This document shows, in pieces, positions 1-11,100 of a stretch of DNA of 32,602 bases. Positions within the stretch are counted from its first letter, which is position 1. Each line of letters opens with the position of its first letter. The stretch spans positions 1 to 32,602 of the forward strand of contig JSYX01000397.1 in the NCBI GenBank assembly GCA_000787465.1, read 5' to 3'. The position numbers and the translations under genes were made by a program. The notes below the pieces were generated by a model that had not been told where the DNA came from, made no database searches, and saw only the letters and a program-made list of their open reading frames with translations. The DNA is from Thermomucor indicae-seudaticae (Eukaryota; Mucoromycota; Mucoromycetes; Mucorales; Lichtheimiaceae).

Positions 1-834
1 CTTTAGAACTTCCACAAGACTTCGGTGCTCTGGCTTTTGTTGACGGATCCAGGCACAAACCATCTCTTCAACGTCTTCGTGTGACAAAACTGATCAGCGC
101 TTTGCATGGGCGCCTTGGCGATGAACTGAAAGGAAGCCAAAGTCAAGGTACTCTCTAGCCCATTGTCGTATAGCTTTCGCTCTGTACTCTTTAGAGGGCG
201 TTATCTAGACATCCTTTGCCGCTTTTTCCGATGCAACCATTGACTTATCACCTCGGAGCTGATAAAGCAGGAACCGGTAGATGCCCTGAAGCTTGCAGAG
301 GTGATACGACGTCATCTCGTTAAAGGCGCTGTTGGAATCTATCTGTGGGGCAAGAGTGGCACCCAGCTTGTTGAAAACCTGCTGCAGTAAATTAACTTCA
401 TCGTACTCATCGCCGATCTGCTCAGCCGCGGTGCCTTCTTCCATTACTGTATCCGAACAAGCCTCTCAGGTGAAGCCAAACGCGGTAAGTTTTTGCGACA
501 TGTCTGCAGCCGCCGTCATTACCGTCTTTCGGCGCCACATCGTGGTGCGGCAATCTTTGACGTAAATGCCGCGCAAAGAACTGTCGGCTTTTTCACTCCA
601 CTTCAAAGGTAAGGTAGATGCCCTAAGAACAGTGTCAGTGGACATTCCAAGAAGCTCCCAATCGTTCACGTCCAATGGCGCGTCCTCCATTTCTTCCTCA
701 TCGCGAGGTCCGGCGTTCTCGGTGGGAGGTACTGATGTAGGCGACTCCACGGAAAAGGAACTGGACACTATGCGACCATCCTCGCGTCGCTGCTTCTTTC
801 GTGCTGCTTTTTGTCTGCGTTTGAGAGGTGGCAT
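1..834 (-). pseudogene. Decayed DDE-type transposase, N-terminal part, cut by the window edge
   Basis: One minus-strand frame can be read from the ATG at 834 to base 1, broken only by three in-frame stops: TGA at 468-466, TAG at 207-205 and TGA at 96-94. The N-terminus is very basic (MPPLKRRQKAARKKQRR). It is followed by an acidic stretch, an RGIYVKDCRTTMWRRK block and, after the first stop, a helix-rich part ending in YHLCKLQGIYRFLLYQL. Past the second stop comes YRAKAIRQWAREYLDFG, then VHRQGAHAKR. From memory this order (basic head, R-T-T-x-RRK block, x-IRQWAxxYL, HRQGxHxK) is that of transposases abundant in Rhizophagus and other Mucoromycotina. The DDE catalytic core would lie left of the window and is not visible. 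The upstream ATG at 894 adds 20 hydrophobic residues and seems less likely than the ATG before the basic head. The stops make it a dead copy unless it is recoded. Confidence 0.62.
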
Positions 835-2054
835 GTTGAGAGTTTTCGGAAAAAGTAAACAAAGGTACCATAAGAGCGACAGCTGCGTGTTCATATAGGA
901 ACAGTTGCTTTGTGTAACCTTAAACGAGCGCTTTTAGAAGTCCGCAGTGCGTCGATCCTGTTTCAATTTTCGGCCGGCCCAGCTAAATCTGGCCATGACC
1001 CATGAACTTTGAACTCCGATAACTTTTTTCTACAGAACTTGGAAGACAATCCACACTTCAATAACTAATCTAAAAGGCCTTAAAAATGATATTTAAAGAC
1101 TAGAATGTTGGTAAACATTTTTTGGTGAAGTTATCAGGTGTCAAAGTTGGGTAAAAATTTTGGCGATTTTAAATGAAATGCACCATAAATACAGTTAAAG
1201 CGGAGGAACTCGATGTAATTTAAACAGATACATATACTGCGGGAACATTGGTCGCAGTATGCTATGTCAATTGTCCAAAAATGCGCTTCCGACTTAATGA
1301 AGGGCTTCTACTGTGTTTGTTCGTTTGACCCCTTAATTCGAGATGGCTCAACGTGTCAACCGCTGTTGCTACCCGTTTGCTAGTTTTCTGTTGAAGGCAC
1401 CCCTTACGGGAACAACCAAAAGCTGTTCCTGTGTGCAAATTATCTGTCTCGATAAAACACGTGAAACCCACATATTGCAAAGTTCCAGTACTGATTCCGA
1501 ATCATATAGTGTATTACTGTCAAGCAAGAGCCAGGGTCCTTCGTCGTTTAGCCATTTAAAGTAGATCGTCTGATCAGTTCACTCCAGATAACTATGACCT
1601 TTGCCGATTGTACTCTTCTAGATATTTCTTGGCAGAATATGGTACCTGGAAAAAATACTCATTGACAGCATGTAATTGAAGATCAAACTGTTTTTTTTAC
1701 GTCATTGGAGTTATTCATAACTCTGCAACGTGGCATTGAAAAAAGGATATTTCTCTTTATTGATCACGCAAGGGGGAGAGTTGGAAATCAGGCACTTTGT
1801 TTTGTTAGCACGTAGTATTAAGGTTCCATGGTGTACTACCAATGTGGATCAGCGACATGCCTTAGATAAAGGACGTCGCTATGTGGTGATTCTTTTTATA
1901 GAGAGGTTCTTCTGTCAACTGAAAAAGCATCAACAGGCAGCTGAATTTCTGAGTGTCAAACGGTTGTGGGGGATGGGATCACCCGGCGACACATAAGCGT
2001 CACACGCCAACGGCCAGCGACTCAGCAGCACTCACAGAACATTACCCCTCGGCA
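835..2054. other. Intergenic region between transposase relic and SIN1
   Basis: I see no convincing gene here. Short open frames at 1343-1564 (+), 1262-1480 (-) and 1730-1996 (+) have no family resemblance, and the AT-rich composition is that of non-coding DNA. The left part, about 900-1150, may be the terminal flank of the transposon. The right part must hold the SIN1 promoter. A perfect 8-bp inverted repeat is present at 1234-1260. Confidence 0.5.
1234..1260. repeat. Inverted repeat ATACTGCG-n11-CGCAGTAT
   Basis: Two perfect 8-bp arms at 1234-1241 and 1253-1260 flank an 11-nt spacer. It could be a weak hairpin or a binding site. No function can be assigned. Confidence 0.4.
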
Positions 2055-4816
2055 ATGTCATTAATAACCGATGCGAATTTCCTGATCCACGAAATGCGAA
2101 TAAAATTATTACGGACGGACGAGCGAAGTGAACGCATCATATCGTTTCGGCCGACCGTAATGTCTGACGATTACATTCGTCTGGGGGCTTCGACATACCC
2201 GGAAATGCAGTACTGTTACTCTCCAGTCTACGACAGCTTTTTCAATAAAAATGCGATGAATATCATTAACAGCCCTCGTACGAAAAGAAGTCATTACCGA
2301 ATGCGAAAGAAGGAGAATCTGCAGCTTAATCCACCAATGGCTGCTATTCCAAGGGCAGCAACACCCGAAAGCGGTACAGAAGACAATGGAGCCGATGGCG
2401 ACGTAGGGTGAGTGTTACAAGTTCTTCTGCCACTTGATAATACCCAAGATTCGTTAATAGCGTAGAACCGGCAGTCTTAAAACCGACAAGCCCTTGCCGC
2501 CTACACCATTGCGCAAACAGTCAGCACCAACATTATGCATCACAGAAGCATCGAAAGCAAACATTAATCGACCACGTTTTGCGGATGACACTGCTGCTAC
2601 TGCTGCGCCGTCACTGCATAAAGAAACTGTGATAAGGTCACATACTCGGACAACCTCATCCGCGACTTTCTCGTTTCAAGGTCCAGGAAGCGAAAACGCG
2701 ACAATGACTTCGCTACACCCGTCTATGGAGTCGGCTATTGACCCGTCACCGCGTTCGTCCCTGGATGTTGAGGGCAACCAAGAATCTTTCTCGATACCAC
2801 AGCCAGCCGAAGCAGTAGCTCAATCATCCCGGAAACATAACTCGACCAAGGTGGAACCACAACCTGTAGCGAAACCTGAGCGAAAAGAAGGACAGCAAGA
2901 TGAGGAGGAAGAATTGCCACCATTGGATTACCCAAAAATCCAACTGAAACCGCTGAGGAAGGAACCAGAAAAGCAACCAGACTTGCCACCCATCGCAATC
3001 AAAATTCAACAACCACGACGACGACGATATCACAAGGCAGCCGCTGCCTCACCGGCACCTCAACCGCCCGACCCACCAAAGCCCAAGTCAGCCCTGAGCG
3101 CTATGATTGCAGAGCGTGCGAGTGCAGCCGATAATCCATTCAGTGAATTCTCTTTTGTCTCTGGGCGAGGGGATGCACATCCTATCACGTTGTGTGTATA
3201 TTTACCGCATTCAGCAAAGCCGTACGAACCTGTGAGCTTGGTAGTGAGGCCGGATGCTATTGTTGATGATGTAATTGGATATATTCTGTACGATTACGTT
3301 GAAAAGAAGCGTAAGCCACCACTAAAGGAGGAGATGTATGATCTCGCGCAATGGGTATTGCGCATAGCTGAAGACGACGGTGAGATCGAGGAAGATTTGC
3401 CTGGTAAATTTTCGAGACTAAAGAAAAGGAGGATATTATGGAGTTATGTGATTGATTGGTTTCCCAAATAGCTTTGGATCGTACACGGCAGATTAGCATG
3501 GTCTCATTCGATCAGTTCGCACTATGTAGGACAGCGCCTAGCCAGGGTACGACTTGATTCTTGTCTGCAAAAGTTGTGATGAACTTTAATAACTCTTGTA
3601 TAATGTATAGTCAAACAAAACGAGATGATTCGCGCCAAGTTGGGAAGGTCAGGGCCAGTTATAGACCCATCTAAAGCAAACAAAGGGCCTGGTCAAGAAG
3701 GACTTGGACCGGAGCCAGTGGCAGGCAATGCTACTGCTCACGCGACAACGGATTTTGGTCCTTTCGATCCATTGCTGGTGGGTCCTGGCTATGTTGCCCA
3801 GCTGCAACATCAGGAAGCCGATTCTTCTGCTGTAGCAGTACCGATTCCGTCCTCAAAAGCCATGCTTACCAAGTCAACCATGCCCATGACACCGCTGAAG
3901 TATTTCCGGATACGGTTGATGACCAACGAAGAAGTCTCTGCGACTACCACCATTCCGGTCTATGCCGAAATGTTTATCGGCGATGTACTGGAGCTTGTGT
4001 GTCGGAAAAGAAAGCTAGATCCAGACGAGCATATGTTAACGATTGCCGATAGCAATTTGGTTGTGCCAAATGATTTGACGGTGGAGGATATGCGGAAGAT
4101 AACTGAACTGTGTCTCATACGAAAGGGAGCTGGACTCACTATTTCAAACTGTAAGTGATTAGCTGCTTTTAGGACCTATTGACATTAGTTCTCATCAGAT
4201 CGCTACCTATCAGCAACTCATCCATGGCGATCGCCTAACAAAAAGAAAAAGGATGAAATGTATTATACTCCATCATTTCATGCAAGTCCAACCACTGCTG
4301 CTACGAATAGCGGGATCTTTTCGCAGTACAAGGTAACGTGCAGTACGTATTAACATTAGCAACGATATCTAACAAGTTGAGCAGAAATATTTTGTCAACC
4401 GTAAAATGCCCATGTTTGTTGGGCGTCGAGAAAGTGTACTGGCTATCAACGGTGACTATATACATATTCTACCGCCAGAGCACAAGGGCATGTTTGATTC
4501 AGTAAAAACGGTACGTATTGGCTCTATCTTGCCAGGTTAGTCACTCCAAGTAACTCTGTAATATAACAGACGTCATTGCATGTCAACTCGTTGCTTTCAT
4601 GTAAGCAAAGCAAGAAGGCACCGACAAACTTCAAAATAAACGTCATGAAAGATCAAAGTCATAAGGCATACGATTTCGAGGCTATGAATGCCAAAGAAGC
4701 TCGTAAGTTCTGAGGGCACTTTTCTATTCTCCAACGTCGACTCATTGTCCGAAATGTGTGTAGAGGAAATTTGTACCAGAATTAATTTTCTCATGCAAGT
4801 TTGCAAAGGAACGTAG
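2055..4816 (+). CDS. sin1: SIN1/AVO1, TORC2 subunit
   Basis: Stress-activated MAPK-interacting protein 1 family, the subunit that recruits AGC-kinase substrates to TOR complex 2 at the plasma membrane. Proposed exons: 2055-2407, 2475-3403 (acceptor at 2466 also fits), 3472-3546, 3611-4150, 4199-4332, 4385-4510, 4570-4702, 4764-4816; about 780 aa. The start MSLITDANFLIHEMRI matches the family N-terminus; an upstream in-frame ATG at 1953 would add 34 unlike residues. Residues about 118-320 are disordered and rich in Pro, Lys and Glu. The CRIM domain follows at about 322-450 (NPFSEFSF, ITLCVYLPHS, VIGYILYDYV), then a Ras-binding-like domain at about 547-620 and a C-terminal SIN1-type PH domain from about 632 (YFVNRK, DYIHILPPEHK, YDFEAMNAKEAxEI). 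All exon joins keep the frame. The family call is firm; small shifts of the second exon's start are possible. Confidence 0.93.
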
Positions 4817-5144
4817 ACATGACATATGTATACCATCCTCTTTCTTTACTGTACAAAATAGCCTGGCATTATACCCCATTTTAAACAGTCCATTTCTTCT
4901 CGTCAGCTATCTACTGGTACTGATACTTTTCATACCTTAAAAGAGAGAAACAATACAATCCTCTATTGTGAAAGAATACACTTCGGTTATTTGGAAACGA
5001 GAATCATAACGCGTATTACGTTATCAACGATTGAAAGCCAAGCGGCACCTTAATTCTTTGTAGCTGACTAACGCTGTTACCTCAAAGTACCAAGCCCACG
5101 GCACCCTGCCTAACGATCCCCGCACTCTTGTTCAGCGGATCGAC
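4817..5144. other. Intergenic region SIN1-VWA8
   Basis: These 328 bp hold the SIN1 3' flank and the VWA8 promoter. No gene, RNA or clear TATA box was recognised. Confidence 0.5.
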
Positions 5145-8100
5145 ATGACGACTAATCAGCAACAAAAACAAGCAAGAAGAAGGTTACGTCAAGTAGGGAA
5201 AGCACTTTCCAATGTCCATGTCGGCTGGTCCGACTCAGAAGACGATGACCTTATCCATGAAGGTAAAAAGAGCATAAAGAACGGGTTAACTGTGCGATTG
5301 TGCTCATCGTCATGCTCCAGTCAATGTCAAGTCTGTCCGTATTGGTGACGTGGTCATGTCTATTATGCCTCCTAAAAATCCAGAACTGGTGCCCGAACAC
5401 CAAGGGCCCTTTTACGAAGGATCACAGGTAAAAAGAAAAGGGAAAGAGGGTCTGAAAATTTCATGCAATTCCCCACACGTTTTTTGCTGGGTTCCTCTTT
5501 TCTGCTGGGTTACTGATTTTTTTTTCGCAAACTTTCTGTAGGAAATATTGAGACACTTGCGATGGTAAGAGATCAATAAATATTATTTCATGGATGCTTG
5601 CACTAATCTGATCCAAACCTAAGGATGATGCAAAAGGATAAGGTTTGTTCGTAGTGTCCGGCGATATGTGAACAATTAATTCAGAAGGAATTTGCCAGCT
5701 GGGTCAAGATATCTTTCTGATTGGACCTCCTGGTCCACTTCGCAGATCGCTTGTCATGAAATATGCGGAAATGACTCAACGAGAGTGCGTAAATTGTAAC
5801 GAGGAATCACGTGAAAATTACCATTGCTGAGCGAGAAGTCCGAATTGCTTTTGGCAGGATTGAATATGTAGCTCTCTCAAAGGATGTAACCGATGCCGAT
5901 CTGAAGCAACGACGAGAACTGAGCAATGGTACTTCCTACTACGTGGACCAGGCTGCTGTAAGAGCGGCAGTAAATGGGCGCGTATTGGTATTGGATGGTA
6001 TCGAAAAGGCTGAACGAAATGTACTGCCTATCCTGAACAACTTGCTGGAAAACCGTGAAATGAGTTTGGACGATGGCCGATTTTTAACATCAAGGGATGC
6101 TGAGAATGTACCTGAAAATGCGCGGTTCGAAAAAGTTAGCGATCGCTTTCTAGTCTTTGCTCTTGGTAAAGTTTTGGTTGAAGCTCTCGATACTCGCCCC
6201 CTTCATCTGACATGCATTTAGGTTTGCCTGTTCCACCTTATGTCGGGTATCCTTTGGATCCTCCCCTCAGATCTCGCTTCCAGAGTCGAGACATCAAAGC
6301 TCCTCCTTTTAAGGACCAAGTGGATCAATTACTTGCTCTCACCAATCATAAGGCTCCTCGGGACCTGATTGAGAAGCTGGTATCAGTGAGCATGGTGCTC
6401 GGTGTGCAGCCGGATAAGAGCGCCGCGCGTGAGGTCGATTTACCAGAGTTTCCAATGACTGTTGACAGTTTGGCAAATCTGCTTGCAGCTCTGCCTAATG
6501 TACATCCGCGCTTCTTGGTCGATCTCCTGTACCCGTATCCTATGCTTCCAACATGCGACATGGAGCAACTAGGCGTGATCGAATCGGCTTATCGGCGATT
6601 CGGCATCCGAGGGCGTATCGTTGAGGCACACGAAGAAGTGAAACAGACTTTTTCAGGGTATCAGCTTGTGAACTTGCAACCTCAACAGCCACTTGTTTCT
6701 ATAGACGAGAGCCATTATGTCCACAGCGCTATTGCCACGTTTTCCCATGTAGATCAGTCGCCATTAGGATTGCCTGTCGCGAGTGGCCCGAAACCTTTTA
6801 GCCCAGCAGAATTCTTTGTGGAGACGCCCTACCATCGCGACATATTCACATCTATGGTTCTTATCCATGCCGGAGGAAAGGATATATGTCTCATAGGAAC
6901 GCACAAGGGTGTTGGAAAGTCAGCACTTGTCCGTCATTGTGAGTATTCTTCGATGATTCAAGATAAACTGCCGGAAGTTGAATTTACCCCACATTTTTCC
7001 TTTTATCGTTTCTAGTCGCACGAAACCTTGGTTACACGACCGATTATATTGCGCTGTACCGCGACATGTCGTCACGTGATCTACTGCAGCGTCGATCTAC
7101 AACCCCTACGGGTGACACAGTTTGGGAGGTAAGTGATGGTCCAAAGAAATGACAGCTTTATTCTAATTAATCCACTCTTGCAGAATTCGTTGTTGGTGGA
7201 AGCAGCCATTCACGGTCATTTAGCTGTCCTTGATGGCATCGAAGCCTTATCCTACGGCACACTCAATACACTACAGCGACTTGTCTGTGAACGAGAAATG
7301 CAGCTTCCAGATGGAACACGTCTTATAAACGCGCACCGTTACGAGAAACTCATGAAAAAGTCCAAAATGAGCATCGAAGATTTAGATAGCAAGCGCATAT
7401 TCCCGATCCATCCTTCCTTCCGCATCATTGCGCTCGCTCGTGCAGGTGTCAGCGGACAGAGCGACGGAAAGGCGGGAGCGTGGCTGACAGCCGAAGTTCT
7501 ATCCATGTTTCATTTTGTCGTTGTTGACAATCTACCCTCACAGGTACCGTCTGCTCTGACAGCGAATCGCGAGGAATCCAGTTCAGCTGAGAACTTTTCT
7601 TTTTTCAAAAACTAGGAGGAGCAGGAGGTTTTGAGGACATTATCTCCGGGCGTGGACGAAGAAAAGCTGCAGCAGCTCTTGACATTTGCGAAAAGACTTC
7701 GGCAGGACAAGGATGACACTGTGCGCATGCTTTCCAGTGCACTTTCCACTCGGCAGCTGATTCGAATTTGTCGCCGTTTGGCTTACTTTAAAGACGAGAA
7801 TCTCTATAAAGCGATCCACAAAGCGGCACTTTCAAGGTTCATGCCTGTCGCAGCAAAGACGGTTCTTCATGATCTAATGGTTGCCAACGGTATCTACCCA
7901 CACAAAGAGGACGTTCATGTGCAAAATGTAAGCTTTTCTCGCAAAAAGACAAGTAGTGCGGATAAGTCCTTATTATTTCGGTAGCTTCGGATCGAGATTC
8001 TTCCATCACCTGAAAACCCAGAAGAAATCCGCATTGGCAATGTAACAGAACCTGTATTCAAGGGCGGCGATCCGATGCTTATTCCAAACATTGTGTTCCA

Positions 8101-11100
8101 CGAAAACCCGGCTCATACGGAGATCTTGCGCGAAATGCTCAAGGATTATCAGTTAGGCAAGTCATATCGGTATACAAAAGATAGCCTTGTGGTTGCTTAC
8201 GCATGTGTTCCTTAAGGGGATCACCTTCTACTCATTGGTAACCAAGGCGTAGGCAAAAACAAATTGGCCGATTATTTCTTGCAGCTTTTGCGGTTGCCGC
8301 GTGAATACATTCAACTGCACAGAGATAGCACAGTCCAAAGTTTGACGACTACGCCAGCTATTCGCGATGGTGTTTTAGTATACGAGGATTCTCCCCTCGT
8401 TAAAGCTGTGCGGGACGGTAAAGAGCAATGACGTTTTTTTCTTTCGCTTTGGCCCTAAAGCTAACGTTCTGTTAGGCACAATTCTGGTGGTTGATGAAGC
8501 GGACAAAGCGCCTACGTATGTCACTGCGGTTTTAAAGAGCTTGGTGGAAGATGGTCAAATGGTACTCGGTGATGGAAGACGGATTGTGTCAAAGGAATCT
8601 GATATTCAAGATGGCGACCGATACATCCTTGTGCATCCTGTGCGTAACAAAAGATTGATGTGCGTCGGGTACGCAGTGTTCTCACAAAAATACTAATGTA
8701 GAACTTCCGCATGATTGTGCTTGCGAACAGACCAGGTAAGGAAAGGTGATTGGGTTTGTATTTTGGCATTAAGCATCAACAAAACCTTTATGCATTATAG
8801 GTTATCCTTTCCTTGGTATGAAGGCAAACATACAGTATACGACTCTAAGTTAACTTTTTGTCGCAGGTAATGACTTTTACCGCGAGATTGGCGACGTGTT
8901 CAGCTGGTACGTTTTCATCCCGGTCCGTGAGGACTATTGGCTAATGTCATGATAATTTAGTCACGCCGTTGATAATCCTGACAAAGCTTCTGAGGTGAGA
9001 GACCATTTAAAGAATGCATAATGAATGCGGATATGCTCAAGAGTGTATTGCAAGATGTATTTGCTTCGCAAATACGGTCCTGATGTCCCTGAAGATCTGC
9101 TGGAGAAATTGTCGAGCGCGTTTACCGACCTTCGCAAGCTGGTAGATGAAGGGTAAAAGAGCTGACGATAAGCTACTGCAGTTGTTCGATAGCGGACTAA
9201 ATGTATGACCAAGTTTGATTTCGTACCCATACTCAACCCGGGAATTGGTCAATATTGTGCTTCACTTGCAGGTAAAGGCACCTGACAGCGTTCATCCCGA
9301 ACGGGTATCTAACAGAACTATAAGAATTTCCCTGGAGAAGGCATATCAAAGATTATGCAAAACGTCTTTGACTTTGATCAGTATGATCAAGCTTCAAAGG
9401 AGCTACTGATAGAGATCTTTGAAAAGCATGGTATTCCCATCGGTCTTGAATCTGATTTTAGCATGAACGTCGGTGATATTGTTGAGCTGGGAGAACCTGT
9501 TTTGAGCGAAAGCTGGAGCCGTGTGCCCAAGGCACAAATGCAGGAAGCCAAGGTCAATGCCTCGGCTATGGCGATCCGCGTAAGTCGACGGCACAGGAAG
9601 TCTGAATGCTGCCAGTCAGTGAACGAAAATTTCTTCCTTTTTTCTTAGGGAGGTTGGGACCTCGAAGTTGGCAAAAAATGGAGACCTCTGGAAAGGAAAG
9701 AGAGTCGATCTACCGTCTTCTCAGAGCAGCTGTATAATTTTAACATCCCCACTCGTGGTGAAGCTTTGGATATCGCTGCTCTTGATGACAACTCTCTCTT
9801 TGTTGTCACAACGAACCCTGTTACACTACATCATGTCGACTCTGCCCACCAAAAAGTCGACAGCTTGGATCTTTATGAGTATTTCCCGCTTCAAAGAGGT
9901 GAGCCATTATATCTGATATGTTTCTGCTGATTGGACAATGTTGTGCTGATCTTTTGTTAGCTCCTCCTCGTCTACGGATTGCTGTGATCCGTACGAACGG
10001 ACGTGTCAAATATCTGGCGCTCCATAATCCTTCTAACAATGAGCTTCTTTGCTGTGACTTTAACAGAAAGACTGTCATGTCTATGGTGGTAAGTCTATAA
10101 TATTGGATCATTAAGTGGTGAGGTTATAGTTGCAAGCTAACAAACACAAAAAGCTGCGAGGTCTGGAGCCCGTAAAATCTATCATGTGTAGTGAGTTGAG
10201 TGCTATAGGCATATTAGGTACGTGCATCCTTGAGTTTGCCAAACTTTCAATGCTTAACCATGTGCCTCCAGTGTTTTATCAAGAGGATCAGTCCACTATC
10301 GCTGTCCTTGACTTTAACAGTTCTCAGCAATTTACCATTACGTTACCTGTGCGCAGTAAGTGTTCGATTCATGCATAGCTTAAGATCTGTCCCTCAGCCT
10401 CTTCCCCTCAGTCAAGCAATTGTTTGTCGTTGAGCCCACTTTCTGGATTGCCCGCGGTAGTCGAGATGCTGTTTCCTATGTCATTTATGCTCGTAACAAC
10501 GGCGGCCAGATTCCTTCCGTTCTGGAATCTTTGGAGGTCTTGGGCCAAAACGGCCAGCCTGTTGACGAATTGGCCACGATTTTCCGAAGTGAATTTGCGT
10601 AAGTTGCGTCCTATTCCGGCAGATTCTCTGAAAGCCCAAGGATTCATATCAAACCATGTTGTTAGACCTGGGGCAAAGTTTGCTCACAATCCGAAACCAA
10701 ACAAGTTCGGCACGATAATTCAAGGCTGCTCTTACGACAACTTTATTCATCAGTCGGGAAGAATTGAGCTCTTGTCCTATCTCAACAGGACTCACGTGTC
10801 TGGAGAGGAAGCACCCTCTAGAATTAAAGGCAGTGCTCTCTACCTGACCAAATCACAACAGTTGGCCGTCATACATCCGTCGGCGGTAGGCATAAATGTA
10901 GCATGATAGGAACTCCTCTCTTCCTCTGCTAACTTGCGTGGATCGCATACTAGGACGGTCGTCCAGACAGCTCTTTGGATATCCTTAATCCAGCACGCAA
11001 TCAGGTCTGGCGTATAAAGATACCCTTGGCGGACATGGGTTCCGTTGACGCGTAAGTGTGCTTGCTTGGTGTTTAGGGGGGAGGACTTAGTACAGCGTAT

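Noticed and set aside
566..898. Plus-strand ORF of 110 codons
   Set aside because: It lies opposite the transposase frame, which has the family-like composition; this one is its shadow.
1953..2054. Upstream ATG extending SIN1 by 34 residues
   Set aside because: The extension is unlike the family, and MSLITDANFL at 2055 matches the expected N-terminus.
5811..5857. ATG-started frame reading MKITIAEREVRIAFGR into VWA8 exon 6
   Set aside because: It is intron sequence read through; splicing GA|GTGCGT to GGCAG|G gives REIEYVALSKD, the conserved join.
10599..10665. Coding-looking frame RKLRPIPADSLKAQGF between VWA8 exons 25 and 26
   Set aside because: The strong GTAAGT donor and the GTTGTTAG acceptor restore the frame; acceptors inside give stops.
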